Source: Paenibacillus ferrarius (GTDB lineage: Bacteria; Bacillota; Bacilli; Paenibacillales; NBRC-103111). From it: a DNA stretch of 64,000 nucleotides. This document shows, one piece after another, positions 18,052 through 26,357 of the stretch (positions within the stretch are counted from its first letter, which is position 1; every line of letters begins with the position of its first letter). The DNA lies in assembly GCF_002027705.1 (NCBI RefSeq), contig NZ_MBTG01000009.1:124001-188000 (forward strand), in the 5' to 3' direction. Position numbers and translations under genes: made by a program. The notes under the pieces are model-generated. The model worked only from the letters and a program-made list of their open reading frames with translations. It ran no database searches and was not told the DNA's origin.

Positions 18052-18882
18052 ATGGGAATCGGCACGTTAGCTCATACCGTCGGACAACTTCCACTGAAGC
18101 AGCTCACCGAGAAGCTAAGCGGACGAGGCGTCGACTTCGTTCAACTGGCTCTCAGCAAGGCAATTAGTGATATCGACACAAGTATCGGCAAACTCAGTCC
18201 AGCTCTGGCTAACCATATTGGCGAGCAATTTCATAGAGCTGGTCTACGTATCGGCGTGCTCGGCTGCTATATCAACCCGATTCATCCTGACCCGCAGCAG
18301 CGCCGCCACGAGATCAATCGGTTCAAAGAACATCTGCGTTATGCGCGGGATTTCGGCACTTCCATTGTTGCGACCGAGACGGCGGATCTAACGACCTACC
18401 TCACACACGATGCGGAGCGTTATGAACAGATCGGTTGGACAGCGCTTAAGCAAACGGTTGAGGAACTAGCAGAGGAAGCAGAGCGCTGGGGCGTTTTCAT
18501 CGGTCTTGAGCCTGTTGCCACGCACACCTTATCCAGCAGTGAGAAAATGGCGCGGATTTTGGAAGAAATTCCATCCAGTAACTTGGGGGTTGTCTTTGAT
18601 CCCGTGAACTTGCTCCCCTTCGAAGCGATTGACTCGCAGGACGCATTCCTTGATCAAGCATTTGCCGCATTTGGCGACCGTATCGTCCTTGCTCATTTGA
18701 AGGATGTTATCGTGCAAAATGATCGACTGGACGCGGTGCGTTCTGGACAAGGCATTTTCCAAACGGAATCCTTTCTAACGAAGCTCCGGCAAGCAAAGCC
18801 TGGCATTGATATCTCCTTAGAACAGGTGTCCCATGACAATTTGGATGCAACGATTCAATATGTTAGGACTCTTATGGAATAA
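18052..18882 (+). CDS. Sugar phosphate isomerase/epimerase-like TIM-barrel protein
   Basis: A 276-residue xylose isomerase-like TIM barrel (AP endonuclease 2 family). Metal-binding acids are visible in the strands IGLEPVATHTLS, VVFDPVNLLP, LAHLKDVIV and ISLEQVSHDN. The start ATG follows the kduD stop with no gap. Members act on keto-sugars or inositols; here the product probably channels an uncommon uronate or its epimer into the Kdu pathway (inference). A strong terminator follows 4 bp after the stop. Confidence 0.85.
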   Translation: MGIGTLAHTVGQLPLKQLTEKLSGRGVDFVQLALSKAISDIDTSIGKLSPALANHIGEQFHRAGLRIGVLGCYINPIHPDPQQRRHEINRFKEHLRYARDFGTSIVATETADLTTYLTHDAERYEQIGWTALKQTVEELAEEAERWGVFIGLEPVATHTLSSSEKMARILEEIPSSNLGVVFDPVNLLPFEAIDSQDAFLDQAFAAFGDRIVLAHLKDVIVQNDRLDAVRSGQGIFQTESFLTKLRQAKPGIDISLEQVSHDNLDATIQYVRTLME

Positions 18883-18885
18883 ATT

Positions 18886-18927
18886 AAAAGCCCCGCTCTC
18901 TCGATTGAAGAGAGAATGGGGCTTTTT
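18886..18927. terminator. Intrinsic terminator, probably bidirectional, ending the kdu operon
   Basis: AAAAGCCCC pairs with GGGGCTTTT and an inner CTCTCT/AGAGAG pair extends the stem. A T-run on the + strand and A-run at the left allow termination from both the kdu operon and the convergent gene at 18945. Confidence 0.92.
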
Positions 18928-18944
18928 CTACTTGAAATGTGCGG

Positions 18945-19418
18945 CTATTTCTTAATATCCGGCTCTGTTGCAACCGTGTAGGAGTTCCCCAAGTAGCTCT
19001 GGAGCGCTCTTAGCGCTGCAACGCCAACCGTAATATCATCTTCCCCGTTCCCTCCGCTAACGCCAACACCGCCAATAACCGTCCCATTAACCACAATAGG
19101 GAATCCTCCTACGAAAATGGCAAACTTGCCCGGCATCATGGCATGAATGCCAAAAGCCTCCCCATGGATCGTCGCAGGACCGCCCGGCTGTGTGAACAGA
19201 TGCGTGGATCGCCTGTGTCCACTGGCTGTGAACGCCTTGGCGATTGCCATATCCGGGCTCGTATTCCTGGCCCCGTTCATTCGCTCAAGCGCCAGCAAGT
19301 AACCTCCGTCATCCACGACACATATTGTTTCTGCGGAATTAACCGCTTTAGCGGCTTCTATGCCTGCCGCGATCATAATCTTCGCTTCCTCCAATTCCAG
19401 CTTAAACACGGATTTCAT
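18945..19418 (-). CDS. GlcG/HbpS family protein (DUF336)
   Basis: About 157 residues from ATG 19418, which has GGAGAG about 9 bp upstream; the open frame continues to 19478 but the extra 20 residues do not look like the family. The sequence has the family pattern: LELEEAKIMIAAGIEAA, CVVDDGGYLLALERMNGA, AIAKAFTASGHRRST, and the Gly-rich VIGGVGVSGGNGEDDITV. Members include heme-binding HbpS and GlcG of glycolate loci, but biochemical roles are poorly known. It converges on the kdu operon and is not obviously part of it. Confidence 0.85.
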   Translation of the reverse strand: MKSVFKLELEEAKIMIAAGIEAAKAVNSAETICVVDDGGYLLALERMNGARNTSPDMAIAKAFTASGHRRSTHLFTQPGGPATIHGEAFGIHAMMPGKFAIFVGGFPIVVNGTVIGGVGVSGGNGEDDITVGVAALRALQSYLGNSYTVATEPDIKK

Positions 19419-19587
19419 CTGGAGCAGCTCTCCTTTCTTGCAAGTGATTTTTCGACAGATCACGAACTTCTCTTCCATTCATATGGGATTGCCAAAGGAA
19501 TAAGTCGTAAGCTCACTTCAAAAAATCATAACGAGAAAAAAGGGATTGAAATCCATTCCGCGAAATTGTAAGATAATAGCAATTGAA

Positions 19588-19657
19588 CCGATGTGTAACT
19601 GGCGTAAACATGGGGTACCATGAGGGAGCACATTGTGAACAGCCGTACGCCTGGGCA
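19588..19657 (+). ncRNA. ZTP (pfl motif) riboswitch aptamer
   Basis: The segment carries the hallmark pieces of the pfl/ZTP class in order: GTAACTGGCG (19594-19603), a short stem GGGGTACC, GAGGGAGCAC (19622-19631) and GCCGTACGCCTGGGCA (19642-19657). GATGTG near 19590 can pair with CACATT near 19630. The aptamer senses ZMP/ZTP, alarmones of 10-formyl-tetrahydrofolate shortage, and is usually found before purine or one-carbon genes (family knowledge). Here the downstream gene is a DJ-1/PfpI protein. An overlapping terminator follows at once. Confidence 0.85.
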
Positions 19658-19658
19658 A

Positions 19659-19689
19659 AGTATTTGATCTTAGATCAAGTGCTTTTTTT
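19659..19689 (+). terminator. Riboswitch expression platform (intrinsic terminator)
   Basis: AGTATTTGATC pairs fully with GATCAAGTGCT (11 pairs including G-T) across the loop TTA and is followed by seven T residues. It begins 2 bp after the conserved CTGGGCA of the aptamer, the usual place for ligand-controlled termination. Confidence 0.88.
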
Positions 19690-19724
19690 GTTTTATGGAC
19701 AAAAGAAAGGTCAGGTGTTTATTT

Positions 19725-20330
19725 ATGAAAATGGCTTTCATTCTATTTGACGGTATGACCACGCTGGATTTTACTGGATTCTATGAAGCTATTACATGGT
19801 TGAAAATTTTGGGAGCACAGCAAGATGTCTCATGGGATTTCTGTGCAATGAATAATGAGATCACGGATGATCGAGGGTTAACCATGAAGGCTAATCTTGT
19901 TTCGCCTCATTTATCCAGCTATGATCTCCTTTTTGTGCCCGGTGGATTTGCGACACGAAGTCTACGTTTTGATTCTGATTTTGTTGCTTGGCTCCTCACG
20001 GCTGCTGATGTGCCCATCAAAATTTCAGTCTGTACAGGAGCCCTGCTCCTTGGAGCAGCCGGATTTCTTCATGGGCGAAGGGCGACCACCAATCCGTCAG
20101 CCTATGAATTGTTGACACCCTATTGTGCCGAAGTCGTCCATACTCGAATCGTCAAAGATGGCAGTCTCTTTACCGGAGGCGGTGTTTCGGCCTCGATTGA
20201 TTTAGGGCTGTTCGTCGTTGAAGCTCTCACGAATATCTCCTTTGTTCAGCAAGTGCAGCTGAAGATGGATTATCCTTACTACCGTGCAGGAGAGTATTCT
20301 GAGATATCTACAAAAGGAAGTGACAGCTGA
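19725..20330 (+). CDS. DJ-1/PfpI family protein (glutamine amidotransferase-like fold)
   Basis: About 201 residues from ATG 19725 (the in-frame ATG at 19695 follows the T-run of the terminator with no ribosome binding site). The fold is recognisable from MAFILFDGMTTLDFTGFYEA, LLFVPGGFATR, the nucleophile elbow SVCTGALLLGAAG with the reactive Cys, and LFTGGGVSASIDLGL. This variant resembles isonitrile hydratase and AraC-associated DJ-1 proteins rather than the chaperone-like ones. Its expression is set by the ZTP riboswitch, so it may act in purine or folate stress, for example on a reactive metabolite (inference). Confidence 0.88.
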   Translation: MKMAFILFDGMTTLDFTGFYEAITWLKILGAQQDVSWDFCAMNNEITDDRGLTMKANLVSPHLSSYDLLFVPGGFATRSLRFDSDFVAWLLTAADVPIKISVCTGALLLGAAGFLHGRRATTNPSAYELLTPYCAEVVHTRIVKDGSLFTGGGVSASIDLGLFVVEALTNISFVQQVQLKMDYPYYRAGEYSEISTKGSDS

Positions 20331-20479
20331 TGATTCGCTCGCTGCTGGCCAAAGATCAATCCTCAGTTAAACAGATTATGGAGGAGAATTCCTTTCAAAT
20401 CCCTTCAGCTTATGTCCACTCACCCTATTTTACCTGCCAGCCGTCGGAATCCTGCTGCAAGCTCCACAAATTTGCATAG
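20330..20479 (+). pseudogene. Possible truncated GNAT acetyltransferase remnant
   Basis: A 49-residue frame starts at the stop codon of the DJ-1/PfpI gene (TGATG overlap) and reads MIRSLLAKDQSSVKQIMEEN, similar to the first helix region of GNAT acetyltransferases. It then loses similarity and stops at 20479 inside the 3' end of the convergent ABC gene. It may be the 5' stub of a gene deleted by a rearrangement. Weak evidence because the segment is short. Confidence 0.35.
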
Positions 20480-22164
20480 ATACCCTCTTGGGCGCATAGC
20501 TCATCGTGAGATCCGCTTTGAACGAGTCGGCCTTGATCCAACACGAGGATGTTGTCCGCGTTTTGGATGGTTTTTAGGCGGTGGGCGATGATGATCAGAG
20601 TCTTATTGGCTACTAATTCATTAATAGCCTGCTGCACAGCAGATTCATTCTCCGGGTCGAGCGAAGCTGTCGCTTCGTCGAGCAGCACAATCGGGGCGTC
20701 TTTGAGCAGCGCGCGGGCAATGGAAAGACGCTGCTTCTCACCGCCAGATAACGTCGAGCCCCCTTCTCCCACTGGCGTATTGTAGCCTTGCGGCAATTGA
20801 GAGATGAATTCATGGCAGCACGCCCGTTTGGCCGCAGCTTCTATTTCTTCCTGTGTAGCGGCCATATTCCCGATTCGTATGTTATTGCCGATGGTATCCT
20901 GAAACAGATACACATCCTGAAACACCATCGAAATATGCTTTAGCAGGATTTCCGGATTGGCTTCCCGTATGGACTGCCCGCCAATGTGGATCGAGCCCGT
21001 CTCGACATCCCAGAAGCGGGCAATAAGTCGCGTTACGGTACTCTTCCCGCTGCCTGAAGGACCCACCAAAGCCGTAATCGTATGAGGCTCGATGGTAAAA
21101 GACAAATCCTTCAGAACAGGCGTGTCGGCTTCATAACCAAAGGTGACCCGATCGAATACAATCGATCCCTGCGGCTCGATAGCTTGCGTCCCCTGCATCG
21201 GTTGCTCCCGCTGTACATCCATGATGCGCTGGGAGCTATAAGCCGAATACCGTATCTCGCCGTAGCTCATTAGCACCATAGTCAAGGGCTCAAAAATCCG
21301 GCTTCCCACCAGCAAGAAAAGCAGAAAAACAGGAAGTGAAAGCGTGCCGCTGGCCAACAAATAACTTCCGACCACAATCATAATGGTCAACCCGGAACGA
21401 GTCAGCAGCATGGCTCCCATGATCACAGGACCCATGATCCCTTCCAGACGAATAGAGGCGCGTTTTAATCGGTCGAACGACAAGCGTAATCTTTCGAATC
21501 TTTTCCCCCCCAGATTATGCGCTTTAATTTCACGTATCCCGGTTAAATATTCCTGCAGCCGGCTAGCCGCCTCATTTTTGGCTTGCACATGATTCCTGCT
21601 CAGCTGAGCTTGCAGCGCATCTGTCAGCCAAAGCAGCAGCACGCCAAGCGGTACAGCAACGAACATGGCCAGGGCCATTCTCCAATCGACGAAGAGCAAT
21701 CCGACCAACGCCAGTATAGGCATCATAATCGCAGTAATCAGCTGCGGGACGTTATGAGAAATCGTATGCTCAACCTGAGCATAGTCGCCTAACAACAAAT
21801 TCGTTAAATCGGCTGGATCACGTTTGCCAAAATAGCCTAGCGATAAATGACGCAGATGCTCAGCCAATTTGAGCCTTCCGCCAGCAGCCAGCGTATAAGC
21901 GGCCCGATAGGATTTGTCATACAACAGAGCAAATGCGGCATACGAGATCAGCAGCCAAGCAAACAATATCACGCAGTCTATCCAAAGCCGTCCGACATTC
22001 AGCCCTTTATCCGGTTCTGCAATGAATCGATAATAGGTGTTGAATAGATCGACCAAAAGCGCAGCCGGAATCACTTTCACGATGCCATCCAGCACTGCCG
22101 CAAAGGCAGAAGGCCACAAACTACGGACATTCCCTCCAGAAATGTTAGTAAAGTAACGATTCAC
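20425..22164 (-). CDS. ABC half-transporter (membrane plus ATPase), siderophore-uptake type
   Basis: A 579-residue protein with an exporter-type membrane domain (about 1-310, six helices) fused to an ATPase domain: Walker A GPSGSGKST, signature LSGGEKQRLSIARALL, Walker B IVLLDEATASLD, and H-loop IIAHRLKTI. It overlaps the start-proximal paralogue gene by 20 bp, so the two proteins probably form a heterodimer. Such pairs next to a siderophore-binding protein and Fur box are the YbtPQ/IrtAB type, which import iron-siderophore despite an exporter fold (family knowledge). Confidence 0.87.
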   Translation of the reverse strand: MNRYFTNISGGNVRSLWPSAFAAVLDGIVKVIPAALLVDLFNTYYRFIAEPDKGLNVGRLWIDCVILFAWLLISYAAFALLYDKSYRAAYTLAAGGRLKLAEHLRHLSLGYFGKRDPADLTNLLLGDYAQVEHTISHNVPQLITAIMMPILALVGLLFVDWRMALAMFVAVPLGVLLLWLTDALQAQLSRNHVQAKNEAASRLQEYLTGIREIKAHNLGGKRFERLRLSFDRLKRASIRLEGIMGPVIMGAMLLTRSGLTIMIVVGSYLLASGTLSLPVFLLFLLVGSRIFEPLTMVLMSYGEIRYSAYSSQRIMDVQREQPMQGTQAIEPQGSIVFDRVTFGYEADTPVLKDLSFTIEPHTITALVGPSGSGKSTVTRLIARFWDVETGSIHIGGQSIREANPEILLKHISMVFQDVYLFQDTIGNNIRIGNMAATQEEIEAAAKRACCHEFISQLPQGYNTPVGEGGSTLSGGEKQRLSIARALLKDAPIVLLDEATASLDPENESAVQQAINELVANKTLIIIAHRLKTIQNADNILVLDQGRLVQSGSHDELCAQEGIYANLWSLQQDSDGWQVK

Positions 22165-23995
22165 GGCTTGAGCCCTCCTTTGTACCCTCTGCCTGCGAGG
22201 TAATCTTCACTCCCAGCTTCCATGAAGCTGAACTGATATGGGCCTGCCACATCTGTTCATACAATCCGCTTATTGCACGCAATTCATCATGCGTTCCCCG
22301 CTCCACAATTTCTCCTTTTTTGACGACCAGAATCTGCTCGGCAGCACGAATCGTGGACAAGCGGTGTGCGATCATAATGACGGTTTTTCCTTTGACAAGC
22401 TCAACCAGCGCTTGCTGGATTTTCTTTTCATTTTCGGCATCCGCATAAGCAGTCGCTTCATCCAGCACGAGAATGGGGGCATTTTTCAGCAACGCCCGAG
22501 CGATCGCAAGCCGCTGCGCCTCGCCGCCGGAAAGATAGGTGCCGCCTTCACCGATTTTGGTCGCATAACCCAGAGCAAGCTTCTCAATAAACTCATGACA
22601 GCAAGCTTTCTTGGCAGCTGCAACCACCTCATCCTGCGTTGCGTCCATATTGCCCATTCGAATATTAGCTTCGATCGTATCATAGAACAGGTGCACATCC
22701 TGAAAAACGAAAGAGACCTTATCCATCAGCATTTCCGTCCCCATCTCGCGAAGCGGTACACCGCCTATGGCGATTTCTCCCTCCTGGATGTCCCAGAATC
22801 GCAGCAATAGACTGGCAATCGTTGACTTGCCGCCTCCGGAAGGACCAACTAGCGCAGTCATCTCGCCGGCTTTGGCCACAAACTGAATATCCTTCAAGAT
22901 CGGTTTGAAATCCTTGCTTGCTTGCTGCTCGTAGGCAAACGAAACATGTTTGAAAGCAATATCATGCATGACTGGAATCTGCGGCGAAGCCGGCTCAGTC
23001 ACAACAGCCTCAGAGAATACGGCAGTAATTCGCTTATTGTTTTCCACAACTTCTCTCATGCCGCTGCCCACAAACATCAATTTCAATAAAGGCATGGATA
23101 AACTGGGGGTAAGAACAATGAACAGCATGAACGTAATAGCGAACGCTTGGCTGCCTGCATTGCCGCTTGAAAGCAGGATGCCAACAGGGACAACGAAAGT
23201 GAACAAGGAGCTGACCACCACGGAGAAAAGACCATACGGTGTCTTGTATATATCCGTAATTCGCAGCGAAATATCCCGATATTTGGCAACCGCATGCTTG
23301 AACGTCAAAAAAGAATCGGCTTTGATCCCAAATATTTTCACCACGGGCATGCCTCGGATATATTCCACGCCTGTCGCATTCATCTCCTCAATCGCATGTT
23401 GAAATTCACGATACGCTTTCTGACCGCTTTCACTGCCAAATAGTTGGCTTTGCAGCCAGAAGCCAATGCCGATTGGAATGAGCAGCACCAACGCCAAGCT
23501 CCAATTCATCCAGAACAGATAGCCGATTAATAGCAGCGGAATCGTAATCGCACTAACGATATCGGGTAATTGATGGGCGATGAATTTCTCGATTTTTTCA
23601 ACGCTGACCTCGATAATCTTCTTTAGTTCGCCTGTCGCTGTTTGGGTCAGGTAACCCATAGGCACTTTGGCTATATGGTCGGTAAGTCGAACTCTAAGCT
23701 CATACAGAATGTTGAAAGCAGCAATATGCGAACACATTCCTCCGATATACAAAGCGATTAAAGCGCCAATGAAGGTAACCAGCGCAAAGACACCCCAATA
23801 CAAAATAAGCCCCTGATCGGCGCTAGCCGGATTGCCTGCATGCTGTAGAAGTTCCTGCACAATTTGGTACACAGAGACAAAAGGAGCGATTTGCAGCAGG
23901 CTGGAAACAATAGAAAAAAAGCTCGCTACGATCAACAGCCCTTTTTTCTCACCAGCAATGTGCAGCAAGCTTTTCATTTCTAATTTGGAATCCAT
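22145..23995 (-). CDS. ABC half-transporter (membrane plus ATPase), siderophore-uptake type, partner subunit
   Basis: About 616 residues. The membrane domain is about 1-330 and the ATPase domain has Walker A GPSGGGKST, signature LSGGEAQRLAIARALL and LVLDEATAYADAENEKK, where the usual SLD after the Walker B is replaced by AYAD. ATG 23995 is favoured over 24001, since GGAGG lies 7 bp before it. The gene begins about 18 bp after the binding-protein gene and overlaps the next ABC gene. It pairs with the downstream half-transporter. Confidence 0.87.
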   Translation of the reverse strand: MDSKLEMKSLLHIAGEKKGLLIVASFFSIVSSLLQIAPFVSVYQIVQELLQHAGNPASADQGLILYWGVFALVTFIGALIALYIGGMCSHIAAFNILYELRVRLTDHIAKVPMGYLTQTATGELKKIIEVSVEKIEKFIAHQLPDIVSAITIPLLLIGYLFWMNWSLALVLLIPIGIGFWLQSQLFGSESGQKAYREFQHAIEEMNATGVEYIRGMPVVKIFGIKADSFLTFKHAVAKYRDISLRITDIYKTPYGLFSVVVSSLFTFVVPVGILLSSGNAGSQAFAITFMLFIVLTPSLSMPLLKLMFVGSGMREVVENNKRITAVFSEAVVTEPASPQIPVMHDIAFKHVSFAYEQQASKDFKPILKDIQFVAKAGEMTALVGPSGGGKSTIASLLLRFWDIQEGEIAIGGVPLREMGTEMLMDKVSFVFQDVHLFYDTIEANIRMGNMDATQDEVVAAAKKACCHEFIEKLALGYATKIGEGGTYLSGGEAQRLAIARALLKNAPILVLDEATAYADAENEKKIQQALVELVKGKTVIMIAHRLSTIRAAEQILVVKKGEIVERGTHDELRAISGLYEQMWQAHISSASWKLGVKITSQAEGTKEGSSRESLLY

Positions 23996-24013
23996 CTTCA
24001 TTCCTCCTTCGTT

Positions 24014-24958
24014 CTAGCCTTTTTTCTGTTTATCCAAAATTAGCTGCCCAAGCTTGTCAACTAATGCCATTCGCCCCAGCGCCGTATACGAATAATTATA
24101 ATTATCGACATTCGTAATTTTGTAAATGTTCTTGTTCTGTACCGCCTTCAGGCTGCTCCAAACCTGGGAGTCGCTCATTTTATTTTCACTATTTTCCATT
24201 AAAATCAAATGATCGGGATTGATCGCGGATAATCCTTCCAAAGTGATTTGAACGCCGCCCCATGCTTCTGGCTCTGGAATGCCTGCTGCCCGCTTTATGC
24301 CCAGCTCCTTATAGATAAGCTCTGCTGTTCCTGTCGAGGAGTAAACGACCAGATTTTGGGGATAAGTTTCAATGATAGCAAAAGTCTCGTCCTTAAGAAC
24401 TGGCTCTAATTTCTTTGTCCAAGCTGCTAGTTTGGTTTCGTATTCCGCCAGCCATTTGTCTTTCTTTTCTTCTTCTCCCAGAAGCTTGGCTAGAAAGGTC
24501 AACCGGTTTCTCCACTCATAATAGGGGTGAGGTACAATAACCGTTGGCGCTATTTTTGATAACTGATCATACATTTCTTGATTAAACAAGCTGCCAAGAA
24601 TAATTAAATCCGGATCAACCGCTACTACTGCCTCCATACTGACGGGCTCTCCGTACCACCCAATATTGGCTGTATCTGTTCCCAATCGGTCCTTCAGCGT
24701 GGGAGAAAACACATTCCGGTTCCCAAAATCAGCATTCGCGGAGGCAACCGGCTTCTTGCCTAGGATCACTAGCTCCTCCGTTGAGCCCGATAGATCGGCA
24801 ATACGTTTGGGATTTATCGGAACACTGACCTTCTGGCCATTTGGATTTTCAATTACCTGCAGGTTGGAAGGCTCTTTCCCTCCGCTTGTTTGTGAACTCC
24901 CGCATCCTGCCAACAGCACAATGCAGCATACAATAGCGAATCTAATAACGATTTTCAT
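24014..24958 (-). CDS. Iron-siderophore-binding lipoprotein (FecB/FhuD family)
   Basis: A 314-residue class III binding protein with lipoprotein signal (VCCIVLLAGCGSSQ, Cys19). The periplasmic-binding fold shows PINPKRIADLSGSTEELVILG, PDLIILGSLFNQEMYDQLSKIAPTV and a C-terminal helix bundle, as for FecB/FhuD/BtuF. It delivers a ferric siderophore to the membrane. The promoter region has an almost perfect Fur box at 25014. Unusually, the following transporters are exporter-type half-transporters, not FecCD permeases. Confidence 0.9.
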   Translation of the reverse strand: MKIVIRFAIVCCIVLLAGCGSSQTSGGKEPSNLQVIENPNGQKVSVPINPKRIADLSGSTEELVILGKKPVASANADFGNRNVFSPTLKDRLGTDTANIGWYGEPVSMEAVVAVDPDLIILGSLFNQEMYDQLSKIAPTVIVPHPYYEWRNRLTFLAKLLGEEEKKDKWLAEYETKLAAWTKKLEPVLKDETFAIIETYPQNLVVYSSTGTAELIYKELGIKRAAGIPEPEAWGGVQITLEGLSAINPDHLILMENSENKMSDSQVWSSLKAVQNKNIYKITNVDNYNYSYTALGRMALVDKLGQLILDKQKKG

Positions 24959-25013
24959 TGACTTTCTCCTCTCAGTATCTCTTCCTGCTGTACAGCCAAC
25001 GCCTCAAACTAAA

Positions 25014-25032
25014 GATAATAATAATCATTATC
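25014..25032. promoter_or_regulatory. Fur box upstream of the siderophore uptake operon
   Basis: GATAATAATAATCATTATC matches the classical 19-bp Fur consensus GATAATGATAATCATTATC at 18 positions. It lies 56 bp before the binding-protein start, where iron-loaded Fur would block the promoter. Confidence 0.92.
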
Positions 25033-25164
25033 AATTGAACTTGAAAAAAAAGTCCGTTTTTCTTTAGCCATTGTCAGCACTCGCAACCTACTATCTCACA
25101 TAAGTTCATGAAGCAGATACCCCAATCGGGAGTAAAAAGACACGAAAACGGATTGAATACGTGC

Positions 25165-26163
25165 TTAACGCCGCAGATGCCGGAAATACTCCGAAGGATT
25201 AACGCCGAATTTTCTTTTGAAATGTTCCGAGAAATGACCCGCTTTCCCAAAACCAACCGTATAGGCGGTCTCCGTAATCGTCAATTGCTCATCTATCAGC
25301 AGCCTATAAGCGGCTTCCAGCCTTTGATCAATCACGTATGCATAAACGGGCATACCAAACAACAGCTTAAATCCTTTCTTAAGCTTGAACTCGTTGAGAC
25401 ATACGCGCTGCGCGAGTGCTGCCAGACTTGGCGGGGAAATCAGATTTGCATCCAATATGTTTTTTGCGCTTTGAAGGCTTGCCATGTCCGTTCTGGAGAG
25501 TCCCGATATGGAAGCAGCGGCTTTCTTCTCCAGCAAAGATTCGCTTGCATACACAGCAATCAACTCCATGACTTTTCCTTCCAAATAAATACGTTTGATA
25601 TCGTCTTGGTACTGACAATGCGTAATCTCATGAACAATGCGGTTCATTGCGGGCGTCGATTGACTGTTATAGAACAGTCCGGAATTTGCGCTTAGCCAAG
25701 ATGACATTTTGTGCAAAGGCAGATGCTGCAGCGCTCCATTCGATGCGATGTGATTGAATTTAATCGTCAATCCCTGAAACCGTTGGTTCCTATCATACAG
25801 ACAGCTATTGCTTGCTTCACTGTTGCCATAGGCAGACACGCCGCCAGCGACAAGCCCGAACTCCCCCTTCCTCCCCTCGACACTCCAGCGAATGCTCTCG
25901 CCAAGGCAAAATCCAAGGTTCAGGCTGTTTCCACCTTCTTTACTGCTCATATGCATATTTTCATGAAAAGTCACATCACACATAACTATTTCCAAATAAG
26001 AGTTCGTTTGCACCCGCTGCCAGTAGCCTTGACCTAATTGTTCAGGCAGCTTGACGATCTGATCGAATGAATACGTTTGATACATCTGATTCAACTCGCC
26101 AGTAAGTTCACAGTCCTTATTTGCTGTATTGTCAATTAGACACCATCTCTCAGCGCTTCCCAT
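25165..26163 (-). CDS. AraC-family regulator of the siderophore locus (PchR/YbtA-like)
   Basis: A 332-residue protein with a poorly conserved N-terminal sensor (about 1-225) and two C-terminal HTH motifs (about 230-330): LAALAQRVCLNEFKLKKGFK and ETAYTVGFGKAGHFSEHFKR, ending NPSEYFRHLRR. This layout is typical of PchR/YbtA regulators that sense a ferric siderophore and activate its transporter. It is upstream of, and co-oriented with, the binding-protein and ABC genes, and the Fur box lies between them. Confidence 0.87.
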   Translation of the reverse strand: MGSAERWCLIDNTANKDCELTGELNQMYQTYSFDQIVKLPEQLGQGYWQRVQTNSYLEIVMCDVTFHENMHMSSKEGGNSLNLGFCLGESIRWSVEGRKGEFGLVAGGVSAYGNSEASNSCLYDRNQRFQGLTIKFNHIASNGALQHLPLHKMSSWLSANSGLFYNSQSTPAMNRIVHEITHCQYQDDIKRIYLEGKVMELIAVYASESLLEKKAAASISGLSRTDMASLQSAKNILDANLISPPSLAALAQRVCLNEFKLKKGFKLLFGMPVYAYVIDQRLEAAYRLLIDEQLTITETAYTVGFGKAGHFSEHFKRKFGVNPSEYFRHLRR

Positions 26164-26266
26164 TTCAAATACCTCGCTTCATGTTCCATAAAAGTTATAT
26201 CCCTGACTCCAATTATAGGTCATATTGAATCGATGTACATGGACATTATCTACCCTCTCAGCGCGC

Positions 26267-26310
26267 AAAAAGGGCTGCCTCAAAAGTCGAAAATGACTGT
26301 GAGGCAGCCT
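26267..26310 (-). terminator. Intrinsic terminator of the flavin monooxygenase gene
   Basis: On the minus strand AGGCTGCCTCA pairs with TGAGGCAGCCC/T across a 17-base loop and is followed by TTTTTG. It is about 50 bp after the 26358 stop. Confidence 0.88.
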
Positions 26311-26357
26311 GCTGGTGCCGCGTTAACGGTATGGGCGTCTAGAACGTAATGGTCAGA

